A stretch of 64,000 bases of DNA, taken from the NCBI GenBank assembly GCA_022419385.1, contig JAJUBI010000006.1:2232001-2296000 (forward strand), written 5' to 3'. Shown here piece by piece: positions 1-10,789 of the stretch. The notes below the pieces were generated by a model. It saw nothing but the letters and a program-made list of their open reading frames with translations, had not been told where the DNA came from and made no database searches. The DNA comes from Paraconiothyrium sp. Pb-2020 (taxonomy: Eukaryota > Ascomycota > Dothideomycetes > Pleosporales > Didymosphaeriaceae). The translations under genes were made by a program, and so were the position numbers. Each line of letters starts with the position of its first letter. The first letter of the stretch is position 1.

Positions 1-386
1 GAGTGCGCCCCCGCGTTCCCAATGGAAAATGCATCGTCCGTCCCAGCTTGCGCTCCGCATCCGACGGCGCTCGCCGCCCGCAGACCCAATTCTGCGCCGC
101 TGGGTACATCTGGCAAAAGAGGCTGGGCCTGCATTGACCCGTCTGATCTGACCTCGCCAGCTCTGAGCTTATCCGACCGCTCGCCGTACCCTCTGCACTG
201 TCGTACCTCTTTTGTACTGCCACTGTTACTGTGTAAAGCTCACGCAGCATGAACGCCTGGCCATGAACGAGCCTGATCCTGGTGCGCTCTTACCATGACA
301 CTGTTGGTGGCAGCTAGAGTTGACTGAGCGCAGCCGTTCGCGATAGCACATTGAGCGCCCTCAAGGCATCGTGTCCCTCCGCCGAG

Positions 387-1748
387 ATGCTCTCCCATGA
401 ATCTAGTCCCCGGGATAACCCCTTTGCCGCTGCCGAGGCAGATGTGGAATGGTCCGACGAAGAGGTGGTGCTGCCCAAGAGGAGAAAGACGCTATATATC
501 CCACCAGAGATCAAGGTCGCGCCCCCGATATCCTTGTCTGCGGCTGAAACATCTTCGGATGAGACAGACTCGCGGGAGTTCAGTCCTAATCGTCTGAGCG
601 TCAATGGCTCGCCGCTCATACCGCCAAAGTCGCCGTCACGGCCAGATGTTCGGCCGGGGAGCAGTCAGGACGATCTCGTCAAGCGCTTCTACGATGTTAC
701 GCGCGAACGGGATGCACTGAGGAAAGAGCTTCAGAGGCAATCCATGGGGCCCCATGGAATCCCCGCCCACGCCTCAGTAGTCTACAAATCCGACGAGAAA
801 ACCCTCATCGAGGAACTCCTCGGTCTCCGCGAAGAAATCCGCATCTGGAGTGAAGAATACTTTACAGGCACACCTTCCACCTCTCGACGACGACCGCACC
901 TGCACACCTCTAAAGAGCTCTTCAGCTCCTTAACTGACAATTACACCACCTACCTCAAACACTCAACCGACCGCCCTCTCCTCATCCAGTCCTTCCTCTG
1001 GTCAAAACTCCAAAACCGCATCTTCAGCACCCTAAGCAAAGGCTGCGGCTACATCTGGGCAGGCAAACTCGGGGACCGCAAACTGCGCCCTATAAACGAC
1101 ACACTGCGCAAAGGTATATTCTTCCCGCGCTCGAATCTGCCGTCGTCGTACTCACAGGGGCTCTCAGCGGTCAGGAACGAAGCGCAGGCAGAGGAGTACC
1201 ATCGGTGGCGGGCGCTCACGGTCAACCTCCTTGTGCCACAGGTCGACGGCAAATGGAGTCCAACGTTCGACGCCGCCCCCATCTTAAAGTGGATCAAGCG
1301 CTTTTGCGCGCGGGTGAGGAGGAGACTAAGGCCGTGGGCGTGTAGGCGGTTGAGGGAGGGGAAGGATCAGCTGTACACTATCGTGTCGGCGGCAGTAGCT
1401 CTCGATCTGAAGATGAAGAGACAACGTGCGGATTACAGATTTATCACTTGGACGGGAGGCAAGCCCACGCAGTTCTGGGGTTATGGGTTCTATGATTCGG
1501 AGATGGATGACATAGAGAGTGACGACGACGGGTACAGAGGCGGGAGTGTCATCAGTGGAGCGAGCAGGAGGAGGAAGCGCGTGGAGATGACTTTGGCGCC
1601 TGCGCTCGAGAGGTGCGGGAATGCGAATGGGCATGTCTTTGATCAGAATTTTATATTGGTCAAGGCAGATGTTACTTGTAGACGGCTGGAGAGGCCGAGA
1701 GAAATAGTAAGGAGGAAACCGGGGTTCTTTAACAGAGGGAAGGGTTGA
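387..1748 (+). CDS. Unknown protein with acidic, serine-rich N-terminus and short coiled coil
   Basis: A single-exon gene of 453 residues whose function I do not recognise. The reading frame is open further upstream, but the first ATG is at 387, so I start there. The N-terminus is acidic and Ser/Pro-rich with a basic patch KRRK at residues 31-34 that could act as a nuclear localisation signal. Residues about 96-119 and 138-158 are charged and likely helical (coiled-coil-like, including LREEIRIWSEEYF). The C-terminal half is rich in Arg and Trp and carries an acidic Asp/Glu stretch before a basic tail. No catalytic motif, signal peptide or membrane segment is visible. It resembles the uncharacterised multi-domain proteins common in ascomycete genomes; that it is a real gene is fairly sure from its length and protein-like composition, its role is not. 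Confidence 0.7.
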   Translation: MLSHESSPRDNPFAAAEADVEWSDEEVVLPKRRKTLYIPPEIKVAPPISLSAAETSSDETDSREFSPNRLSVNGSPLIPPKSPSRPDVRPGSSQDDLVKRFYDVTRERDALRKELQRQSMGPHGIPAHASVVYKSDEKTLIEELLGLREEIRIWSEEYFTGTPSTSRRRPHLHTSKELFSSLTDNYTTYLKHSTDRPLLIQSFLWSKLQNRIFSTLSKGCGYIWAGKLGDRKLRPINDTLRKGIFFPRSNLPSSYSQGLSAVRNEAQAEEYHRWRALTVNLLVPQVDGKWSPTFDAAPILKWIKRFCARVRRRLRPWACRRLREGKDQLYTIVSAAVALDLKMKRQRADYRFITWTGGKPTQFWGYGFYDSEMDDIESDDDGYRGGSVISGASRRRKRVEMTLAPALERCGNANGHVFDQNFILVKADVTCRRLERPREIVRRKPGFFNRGKG

Positions 1749-2150
1749 GGGGGTGTGAGATAAGAGTGTGAGACAAAAGAAGGGCACTTCGGTGCCGGTG
1801 CGAGAGGGCAGTGTTATATGATGACGACAGCTACGAGGCTAGGAAGCGAGTATCGATCGTGTTCATGCTCGCTGATTAGCGTATATAAAGTGAACTCTGT
1901 GCCAGGGACACGATACAGGCCACCTTTTACGCCAGCTCTGCAGCAATGACTATACCAGCGCAAGCCCGCGGGCATTGTCAACTCTCCTTATACCCTCTTA
2001 AGATGTACATACTGACGCCAAACACCACCCAATGCATCGCTAGAAATCAACGCGGACTGAATAGCCCCATCCAACCCTCCTGGTCCCGCACTCGTCCTTG
2101 TCCGCGTCCCACCACTCCACCGTCCCACCCCGTGTTATTAGCAAAGTATC
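1749..2150. other. Intergenic stretch between convergent genes
   Basis: About 400 bp lie between the stop of the unknown protein and the stop of the TRAPP subunit gene on the other strand. It should hold both 3' UTRs and terminators. Only short frames without family resemblance are present. Confidence 0.5.
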
Positions 2151-3025
2151 CTAAGCCTTCGCCCCCACTGTCCGTATCTGAAATACCGCCCCCGGCAGTC
2201 CACTCGTCTCCGCACTCACGCTCGCCTCAACCCCAAGGCCCGCGAGACAACCTCTGACCACGCCCGCCGGAAAATACAAAAAAGGCTGTGCCCTGCTGAT
2301 AGAATTTGCGTCGCCTCCGAACGCCGCCATATCCCCGTATTCTACGCCCTTCTCCCCAGCAGCGTTTATGCGGTCGGAAAGGGTGGTTGTGGCGGTTGCG
2401 TGGGCAGAGGGCGCGTGCTTGATGGTATCGAAAGACATACGGGTTAGAGGCTTGAAGGTATTGTCTGTGAGAACGTAGATGCCACGGTGATTGGTCTTGA
2501 GGTTGTCGATTTGTTTGCGGAACAGGAGGGTCCATAGGTCTTTGCATAGGAATTTGATGGTGGCAAGCGGGGAGGTGGGTCGGGGGTGGGTTCTTGAGAC
2601 TCTGTGCTAGCTGTTAGCAAAGCCTTGTAAACCCACGAATGCGTACGGGAGAGATCATCGTACCGTTCGACAACACCTAGTCCAACCCTGTAACCCAGTG
2701 TCTCCAGTCTGTGGAACACCGCCTCCCTTGCCTCTTCTTCGTCTACGACCGTAGCTGTCCCACCTCTTAGTCCTCCACCTCCTGCTATTATACTACTCGC
2801 ATCGTTATCTATGTCCTTCTTCTCCGCATGTTGCTGGGACGCTTTCGTTGTCCCAGGCCCGTTCAAGTACTCTTGCTCTTTGGCCGCCAGATCGGCGGTT
2901 ATCCGGTACGCCATGGGTACTAGCTCTATGAGAAGGAAGTCGAGACATGAGGTTGCGACTTCAGTTGCGGTGGGGTCCCCGTCTATTGCCTCCGAAACCA
3001 TGGGTGCGGGGTTTGACGTCGCCAT
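2151..3025 (-). CDS. TRS33: TRAPP complex subunit Trs33 (TRAPPC6 family)
   Basis: Predicted subunit of the TRAPP tethering complex, which activates the Rab GTPase Ypt1 at the Golgi. Two exons on the minus strand, 3025-2664 and 2601-2151, flank a 62 bp intron with a GTACGA donor, a GCTAAC branch site and a CACAG acceptor, giving 270 residues. Family motifs become continuous only across that splice: GYRVGLGVVERV, then TIKFLCKDLWTLLFRKQID, NHRGIYVLTDNTF, and near the end YFPAGVVRGCLAGLG and LPGAVFQIRT, the conserved Bet3-fold signatures of TRAPPC6. The protein is longer than animal TRAPPC6 because of Gly/Ala/Glu-rich inserts at about residues 60-95 and 190-215, which is usual in fungi. Identification is confident; the exact ATG is less so. 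Confidence 0.9.
2602..2663 (-). other. Intron of TRS33
   Basis: A GT-AG intron of 62 bp with GCTAAC about 15 bases before the acceptor. Removing it joins the conserved VERV and LATIKFLCKDLW segments in one frame. Confidence 0.85.
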
Positions 3026-3661
3026 TGCGGGAGTTGCGTATATGCGTGTGTACAGTTGTATCGCAGAGAATTCACAGTGGGAATTACGCTGCCGCGTGTC
3101 TCGCGCGGGGCAGTAATGAAAGACAGTGATTCGTGTGGAGTCGAGGTTCGTGTGAGTACTCGATGCGAGACCGATGTTATGACGGCATGTCTAATGCTAT
3201 TTGCGGTCTTGTGGTATGTTCAGGACTCAGGTATGAAGTCGTGCGTGGGGTGAAATAAGGCGAAGCTTTGTAGAAGTGGGAGCTTGGGTCGTGGGTGATC
3301 CTCATCCAGGGTTCGAGACGTCTGGCTTGGCACCGTACTAATTATACTTACCTTAAAAGATGCGCAACACCGCCGAGCTTTGTATCGCATATCAAGTCTA
3401 GTGTCACAATAACATTGGCGAGGTTGTCGGACAGATTTTGGTTGCAGATAGCAAATCTCGTTTAGCTACATTGCAAAAACGCTTGAATGCCATTCAACTG
3501 GCGCATATCCATTCATGCACCATAGATGTATATGATCCAGAATCGTCTATTCGTTATTCGTTTCCCAATTCCATAACAGGACTCTCCTAGAGTCTACCTG
3601 CCGCAAGTCGCATGAATATTCTTCCATGTACATAAAGGGAAATCCACGCGTGCTAGGCCAC
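3026..3661. other. Intergenic: TRS33 promoter and MDH 3' flank
   Basis: About 635 bp between two minus-strand genes. It should contain the TRS33 promoter and the malate dehydrogenase 3' UTR. No further gene, RNA or repeat was recognised. Confidence 0.5.
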
Positions 3662-4952
3662 TCACTTCTGGGGAGGAGGGGGAGGGTTGTTGGCAAAGTC
3701 AACGCCCTTCGCGATGTTGTCCTTGAGTCCCTTGTACGCTGCCTCAAGGAGCTTCTTCTCGTGATCGTTCGCCTTGCTGACGACATCGACGGCATTCTCG
3801 ACACCACTGGGCTACGAAAAGTTAGCCTATACACCTCTCTGCAGCGGTATCCACTTACACCAAGCTCGATGGGGACGGAGAAGTACTCAACGCCGACAGT
3901 CTTCGCAATGGCATCACCGCCGGGGACGCCAGGAAGATAGACGTAGCTGGGCTCGACAATACCCTTCTCGCCCTTTGCGGCCTTGAGAACTTTCTCCGCG
4001 AAGCTAAAATGTCAGCGACATGGCGGCCGATAAGGGCTAGATGTACTCACCGGAAACCAGCGTAGGCCATAGACAGAGTGGCCGAGCCTGCACCGTCCTT
4101 GGCCTTGACGACTTCGTCACCACCGAATTGGACGCCTGTTCAGTCAGCACGAGATTTTGTCCATGCCATGGTCTACTCACGGTTCACAAGAGCGTCGAGC
4201 TTATCGCTAGGAATGTTTACAGAAGGCTGAGCCTGGCTGAACAGAGGGACGATGGTCTCGCCGGAGTGACCACCAATGACAGGGATGTTGAGCTTGTGGG
4301 GCTCCTTCTCGCCGGTGATGGAGGCAACGAAAGTCTCAGCGCGAACGACGTCGAGTGTGGTGACACCGAACAGCTTCTTCGGGTCAAAGACGCCGGCCTT
4401 CTTGAGGACCTCAGCGGCAATAGGAACGGTTGAGTTTACGGGGTTGGAGATAACCAAGACATAGGCCTTGGGGGCGTGCTGTGCGATGCCCTCAATGAGG
4501 CCCTTGACAATGCCAGCGTTGATCTTGAAGAGGTCATCACGGGTCATGCCGGGCTTGCCTGGCTGCTGTCAGCTGCTGTTGGCTTGTTCTCCAAAGGTGT
4601 ACTCACGGGGGATGCCGGCAGGGATGACAACGATGTCAGCGCCGGTGAAGGCCTGCTTGAGGCCATCGTCCTTTGGCAGGTAGCCAGTGACGACCTGTCC
4701 ATGTTCAGTCTCGTTCCCTCTCGAACCGGATTTGTGTACATACCGCCTTGGAGGAGATATGGGAAAGATCGGCCGCGACACCGGGGGTGTTGACGACATC
4801 GTAGAGGGCAAGCTCGTCAACGAGGGGACTGTTCTTCAGAAGCAAGGACAGCGGCTGCACCGCAATTAGTACCAGTGACGGGTGACGGCACGCTGGACGC
4901 GGCTTACCTGTCCAATGCCTCCGGAAGCGCCTGCAACAACTGCTTTGACCAT
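3662..4952 (-). CDS. Malate dehydrogenase, cytosolic type (NAD-dependent)
   Basis: Interconverts malate and oxaloacetate with NAD(H). Seven exons (4952-4908, 4854-4744, 4694-4607, 4558-4181, 4135-4051, 4003-3859, 3811-3662) separated by six introns of 45-53 bp give 333 residues. The Rossmann glycine motif is at residues 7-14 (AGASGGIG). Substrate-binding Arg82, Arg88 and Arg154 and the catalytic pair Asp151/His179 (GGHSGETIVP) are all present. The protein begins directly with the dinucleotide fold: there is no mitochondrial presequence and no C-terminal SKL-type peroxisomal signal (it ends in PPPPPQK), so I infer the cytosolic isoform. Every junction has GT-AG borders and restores conserved sequence, for example VVIPAGIPR to KPGMTRDDLF. 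The intron density is notably high for a fungal gene of this size. Confidence 0.96.
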
Positions 4953-5911
4953 TTTGTTGGGAGTGGTGCGTTGTCTAGAGAAGCTGGCTATAGGTGTGCG
5001 GCGTGGTGTGTAGTCGAGAACTGGAGGGAGAGGATTGAGCAATGATCTTTTTAGGTGAGTGGAGGAGGACGCACCGGATTGAAAGCAAAGGATTTTGTTC
5101 GATGCGTGGGGGACACAGCCAGCAGTTAAGAAGGAAGGGACGGCCGGCCACTTGAATGAGGGGAAGCCTCTCACGCGGTCTACGTGGGCGGGCGGGTTGG
5201 GCTAGTGGAGTTGGCGGGGTAGCTGTTTCGGAGCGAATGGCACCAAGACCAAGACACATGACTGTAGCACTGGGCGGAGCTCTCGAAACATGCCCAGCGC
5301 ACATGCTGGGCCGCATCTACGACCGAGCATATCGGGATGCTTCGGTGATCCCATCTCGCTGCGAGCCGCGTCTCGGAGCCATGGGCACCAAAACATCGGC
5401 GGCTTCCGGAAAGCGGGTACCTGCCGCATGAACGCCCGAGGTGCAGTGTGACTCCCGTGGAAGTCCTCCTTGCACGTGTTTAGATCCACCTGGGAGCGAA
5501 TTGATATCACGGCCGAGGAAGACAACTTGACGAAAACCTATGTTAGGAATTGTTATGTACGCCACATGTGCACCCATTCCAAGGTTCCCCAGAGGCCATG
5601 ATCCGCGGCCGAACCATGCCTCCAGAACCTATCCCAACGCCTGTCCGCCCAACGTACCAAAACGCTCACGACAACGCCAATACCCCGGTAGAATAGTAAT
5701 AAGCTTCTCTTTTCCAAGATGTGCTCCCTAATGCCACATGCCCCCACCTGTGCTACATAACAAGCTTCTTGCTAAGTATCACTCAAACTTTGACTTTGCT
5801 TCTGCTTAATCAATGTCCTCCATTTTGGTCACACAATCCTGAACAGGAATCAGATCTGGCAAATCATATTCCCATAGAGCGAAGTCTATTCAGGCATGTC
5901 AGCAAAACTGT
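4953..5911. other. Intergenic: MDH promoter and HapE 3' flank
   Basis: Roughly 960 bp upstream of malate dehydrogenase and downstream of the HapE stop. Short frames occur on both strands, but none has family motifs or convincing splice structure. I read it as promoter and UTR sequence. Confidence 0.5.
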
Positions 5912-7100
5912 TTACGGTCCAAAGTCTTCTCTTTCACCCTCGGCGTCAGCATCGCCCTCTGCATCATGTGGTCGGTAGCCCTGATTGGGGTCCCCGCCGC
6001 CTGTTGGGTCTGCTCCCCGTTGGGGTACCGGATACATTTGCTGTCCAAGTCAGGTTGGTCCCAACTCAATGGCGCTAAAATGACTTACCGGCTGCTGTGC
6101 CATTGGATTGTACACGCCATAAGATGGGTCAAACATCTGCTGCTGCCCGTACGCGGTCGGGTCGCCTTGAACCGGTCCTGCATACATGCCGGGCTGGCGG
6201 AAGTCTTCTTGCGGAGCCATGTGTTGTCCGATGCCGTAGTCGGGAGGTGCCATCTGTTGGTGAGGATGTACGCCTTGCTGGGCGAGCGCGCCGGCAGGAA
6301 CCGCGCCAGCAGCTTGGACAGCAGTGCTGCTCTGTCCACCACTGCGCTTGTGTGGAAGTGCTTCTTCGCGCGGCACAATGTCGATCAAGAAGTCGAACAT
6401 ATCCGACTTGCTCAATGCGCTCGCGATGTCCGACCGCTGAAGCGTGCGGCGCTTGTTCTCCTCGGCATGTATCCACGCACGCATCGTAAGCTCCGTGATG
6501 AATATGTCGCAGCCTTTGGCGAATAGAATAGGTGCTTCTGCGGAAATCATCTTGACTTCAGGGTCGGCTTTCATGACCTTCTTGATGCGCGCCAATGGCA
6601 GCTGGTGGAGCTTGTAGTCGTGTTCGTCGGTCTCGAGCTTCGTGACTTGCTGTTGCCAGTACGTGTTGAGGATATCGCGATAGGACCCGTTGAGCCCTTG
6701 ATTCACCTGCAGCACGCTCAGCCATCATTGTTTGGTCCATGCGCGAAGCCGGTCCTTACGTTCTGCCACGCGCCCGTGAACAACTGCGGGTCTGGGGCAT
6801 GCCCTTGTGCGGCAATCTACGGTTATCAGCAATCGCAAAGCGAAGTCGCGCGCGGTATGCAAACGTACAGCTGCGGAAGCACCTGAAGACATGTTAGCTT
6901 AGCAACTCGCGGAATCCCAAGAACAGCCAAACGGGCAGCGTTGCGCCGCGGTGGTGCAGGGTAGGTAGGACAAACGCACCATAGTGGCCGCCGTTGCCGG
7001 GGTCGTAGAGCGGATTGCCGTTCTGGCCATCGTAGCGACGGGGCGCGGCCTGCTGGCGCATCTTTTGCTGGCCGTGAGCCTGGAGGCTCGTCGGATCCAT
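5912..7100 (-). CDS. hapE: CCAAT-binding factor subunit HapE / NF-YC (Hap5)
   Basis: Histone-fold subunit of the fungal CCAAT-binding complex (with HapB and HapC), a general regulator that also links to iron and redox control through HapX. Five exons are inferred: 7100-6980, a 14-nt microexon 6882-6869, 6816-6760, 6706-6089 and 6040-5912, giving 312 residues. The histone-fold core spans about residues 97-180 and contains LPLARIKKVMKADPEVKMIS, APILFAKGCDIFITELTMRA and KRRTLQRSDIASALSKSDMF, nearly invariant in this family. It is preceded by FTGAWQNVNQGLNGSYRDIL and followed by a Gln/Pro/Gly-rich tail ending in an acidic stretch. The last intron (GTAAGT, 48 bp) is needed to reach that tail. The identity is certain; the N-terminal microexon arrangement is the least certain part. 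Confidence 0.93.
6869..6882 (-). other. 14-nt microexon of hapE
   Basis: A 14-base exon lies between a 97 bp and a 52 bp intron, with CAG before it and GTACGT after it. It is required to keep phase between the ATG exon (ends in phase 1) and the exon encoding IAAQGHAPDP (starts in phase 0). A weaker donor further into the upstream exon could replace it. Confidence 0.55.
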
Positions 7101-8308
7101 GGGGGCTGGCGGCGATGCGGGCGCTGAGGTGACGCGGAGCAGGGGTGTCGCGTTGGAGCTTCAAGTGCTGCTTCGAGACGGCAGATCGGTACAGGTCCGA
7201 GGCGAGCTTGGCCCAATGGGTGCTGGGGAGGGTGACGGGGTGGAGATTGGTGATTGTAGCTTGGATGTCGTGGTTGCGTCAGGACGGCGGGTAGTGGAAC
7301 GAAAGGGCCGCCAAATAGCTAAGCGGGGACTGCCGCGTGAGACGGGCTCGCACAGGATGCTGCGGGCTGCCATCAGTATCGAAGTGTGCGACCAGCATTT
7401 GCGAATTGCTGTGTTTACCTGGGCGATGACAAGCAAGCGGACGCGACACAGACGTGCGACTCGTGGTGTGATTGCTATCGTGGGCTTGCCAATCGGATGA
7501 GAGTCTGAAATAACCCAGGCGGCGAACCACACGCGCGAATGCTCCGCTGAGACAGGGACACGCCAGCGCTATGCGCAGGATCTCCTGGAGACGAGACTGG
7601 TGCCCGCGGGGCGTGTGGGCAGGCTGCTGGTTGGTGAGAGGACGTACCGTTGGTTGTAAGGCTGTGTTGTTGAGGCAGAATATGGGATCTGCGTGCGGCT
7701 GGGATCAATGTGCCTCTGCCATGTTTACTTTATATGTATTTACAGCAGGTCGCACGCCGACAGCCGGAGAGGCAGTGACAGCAACACGCGCTGCTGCCGG
7801 TGCCGTCACATCTCGTCTCTACGCAGGCGCAGAGGCGGACTCGAGCATGTCAGCGCGAGCCGGCCGCGCGGATGCATCAGGGCAACATGTTTTCACCTGG
7901 AGCCACCCGCTGGACAGGCACTTTGCAATGCCAGGCTCTGCACGAGCTGGACGAGAAGGCCAGCACAGCACACCGATTGGTCAATTACGTGCCTTTTGCG
8001 CCGCTCACATTGGCTACGAGCGCACTTCAGCCCTGAGCCGATGCGTTGTCACGCCCGGGTGTAGGATCTTGTCGCCAGCACACCAGCGTCATCTGAGCAG
8101 CTTCGAGAAGCATAGCGTCTACCGACAATTAAACATGCAGGATACAATGACGGCATGTGGTGTGTTTGCGACGCAGAGTTGTGATATCGGAGCGAGGCGC
8201 TACATATCTGGTAAGGCGCCGATTCAGCCGAGGTGAACCGTGCGCTTTCCTCCAAAACCATGTTCCCGAATTTTTCCAACGTCGTGCATCTGCCGCCAAC
8301 TTACAGCC
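7101..8308. promoter_or_regulatory. Divergent promoter region of hapE and FCF2
   Basis: About 1.2 kb separates the divergent start codons of HapE and Fcf2. No gene was recognised; the frames present are short and show no family motifs. It should hold both promoters and 5' UTRs. Confidence 0.5.
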
Positions 8309-9206
8309 ATGGCAGACATGGTCTCGCTGCCAGCGCACCCGCCCCTGGTGGGCGACGACACCGACGAAGAGCTTACCGACGAACAGGTCCGGGAGCTTCT
8401 CGCTGAGGCTGCCGAACGCATGCGCGCGAAAGCTACCCAGCCCATCAACGATGCCCCGTTCAAGCTTCCCAAACTGAACCCCGGTCACATTGCAGATGCC
8501 TATTCGAAGACACAAGGCGCCATCACCAAGCTGGATGCCTCCAAACTTCTTCCGAAGAAGGAACAGGCGCTAGCGAACGGTATCAAGAAGATCGAAGACC
8601 CCGTGCAGCTCAAAAAACAGAAGAAAGAGGTAAGCCTTTCGTCGTCTTCTTGCTTGCCGTTGATGATAATTATCCCATTTTACACTGACGCAGATCATGG
8701 CACCGTTTTGGCGTCACCTGCACAAACTGAAGGTTTTTCATATCATAGTTACACTGAGGCATCTTCCATCTATCGCTCATTGCCAGACTTTTGCTAGCCA
8801 TATGCTAACCATAGCCCAGGAGAAGAAGGCTACCGCTGGCTCTGACTGGTTCAATCTGCCACGCACCGAGATGACTCCCGAGCTGCGTCGCGACCTGCAG
8901 CTTCTCAAGATGCGCAATGTCCTGGACCCCAAGCGCCACTACAAGAAGTCTGACTCAAAGTCCGATGTTCCTGCCTTTAGCCAAGTCGGTACAATAATCG
9001 AAGGGCCGACGGAGTTCTACAGCGGCCGCATTAACAATAAGGACCGCCACCGGACCCTTGTCGAGGAAGTGCTCGCTCAGGAAGAGCAGTCGGGCAAGTT
9101 CAAGAGCAAGTACGAAAACATTATCAAGTCGAAGACGAGTGGCAAGAAGGCCTTCTACAAGGCACTGCAGGAGAAGCGACGGAAGGGAAAGGTTGTCAAG
9201 CCTTGA
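8309..9206 (+). CDS. FCF2: Pre-rRNA processing protein Fcf2
   Basis: Nucleolar factor of the Fcf2/DNTTIP2 family, needed for early cleavages of the 35S pre-rRNA and 40S subunit production. Exons 8309-8629 and 8820-9206 give 235 residues. The conserved domain starts in exon 2: WFNLPRTEMTPELRRDL, LLKMRNVLDPKRHYKK, then PAFSQVGTIIEGPTEFYS and the basic C-terminal RRKGKVVKP. The start ATG at 8309 follows a CAGCC context. The N-terminal half is charged and acidic (EELTDEQVRELLAEAAERM), typical of the family. The 190 bp intron is long for this locus and contains a possible internal 39-nt in-frame exon (8694-8732). I prefer a single intron because the donor after that exon (GTTTTT) is weak. It is convergent with the purine nucleoside phosphorylase gene, only 150 bp away. 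Confidence 0.9.
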
Positions 9207-9356
9207 ACATAAACTTGAAGACGACATGGGACTTCTACCTATCCGCTCTGTCGTTTCTATCTACAGCCCTAAACATGTACAGATCGCAAGTCATGTAAAG
9301 CGTGCCAAGCGGACAGGCCTGTCACGGGCCGTTTCGCCCACCAGGCGGATGACCGA

Positions 9357-10546
9357 TCAGTCCTCGTGCAGATCTGACAGTATCTGCTTCACCAGACCCT
9401 GCATATCTTTCGCCGCCTCCCGGCCAGCCTCGAGGACCTCCTGGTGGTTCGCTTTCCCCTTATTCAGATGCTCATCAAGCTCTGTCTTGCTCATTGCTTG
9501 GATCGTATCGTCGTTCCCACGCAATCCAGTATCCAGTACTGCCTTGTTTGTCACCAAACTGAAGGCCAGCACCCGGATACCTGCATGTCTCGCGACGATG
9601 ATCTCTGGTACCGTCGACATACCGACGACGTCGGCGCCTAGAATCCGCAGCATCCTGCACTCCGCTCTGGTTTCGTAGCTCGGTCCCCCTACGAATGCGT
9701 AAACACCTTCATGGAGCCTCCTTTTCTGCTGATCAAGCCCGAGCTTCTTCCATGCTTTGTGCGTACGCCGCCGCATATCAAGGTCGTAAGCATCACTTAA
9801 TGGTGGGAATCGGACACCGAACTCATCGATGTTGGGCCCACGTAATGGATGGATACCGACCAGGCCAGCAAGGTTCAAATGCTAGACGTTATCAGTGTAT
9901 AACCCCCATAGATACGACTATGAATTGAACGTACATCATTCAAACAGACAATGTCTCCGACCTCGTAGTTCTCGTTCAAACCCCCTGCTGCATTTGTGAC
10001 TGTGTACCGTCAAATATGTTCCTGTGTTCCCTCTTCAAATTTTGAGTAACAGAATAATGAGCGTACCTATCATCGTTCCGATCCCAAGAAGCTTGCACAC
10101 ACGCGTAGCGAACGTGACAAGATCCATCGTGTGACCTTCGTAGAAACTGTCGTCTCATTAAGCCGAGATGCCAAACCGCCCAACAGGGAGGAACAGTGAC
10201 TGACTGTGCTCGTCCGACCAACAGTGCCACAGGAATCTTCTGCGGGCCTATCAAACCAAACACGAAATTTCCGGCATGACCTTGGACTTTATCATCGACA
10301 TTAGCATACCTGAAAAGCACTTAATATCAATAGTTTCTCACCTGTGCTCTGAGGGAAATTCGGTATGGTGGAGTATGCGAGCTCGACCTTAGGCTCTGCT
10401 TCGATGGTATCGACGAGACCTCCAAGTCCAGAACCGCATACAATAGCTACTTTCGGCTTCTGAAGTGCTTCCGGGAGCTTCGAGCGCACGTAGGCTGCTG
10501 TTTCCGACGCGCGGGTGTAGGCGTTGGGCCCCGTAAGCGTGTCCAT
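9357..10546 (-). CDS. PNP1: Purine nucleoside phosphorylase
   Basis: Phosphorolysis of inosine and guanosine to base plus ribose-1-phosphate (purine salvage). Five exons (10546-10342, 10286-10205, 10146-10067, 9999-9935, 9881-9357) give 318 residues. Family motifs appear in order: VAIVCGSGLGGL (phosphate loop, residues 34-44), FPQSTVQGHAGNFVFG, GRAHFYEGHTMDLVTF, VTNAAGGLNENYEVGDIV, LVGIHPLRGPN, GGPSYETRAECRML, VVGMSTVPEIIVARH and FSLVTNKA with its base-binding Asn. The splice joins are supported by these motifs; for example the His of RAHFYEGH is split across an intron. The frame is open 12 bases upstream but begins with TTG, so the ATG at 10546 is used. It shares a 243 bp divergent promoter with the uS10m gene. 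Confidence 0.95.
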
Positions 10547-10789
10547 GGTCTCTACCAATCTAGTATTTTCTCCTCAGCAAGACTCGAGCAGTAGGAAAGA
10601 TGAAAAGAATTTATCTACGCGATCTAAATTTCACCAAGCCATGTGCGGCAGGAGGGGTGATGTTCAAGATGTCTTGGCACGGTGCTCTCCGAGGCAGGCC
10701 GTTCTGCCGGGCGGTGGATTTATGCGGCTTAGCGTCGATGTTTTGCTCCAACTCGGTGTGAGGAACTACACGAGCATCAATCCAACACC

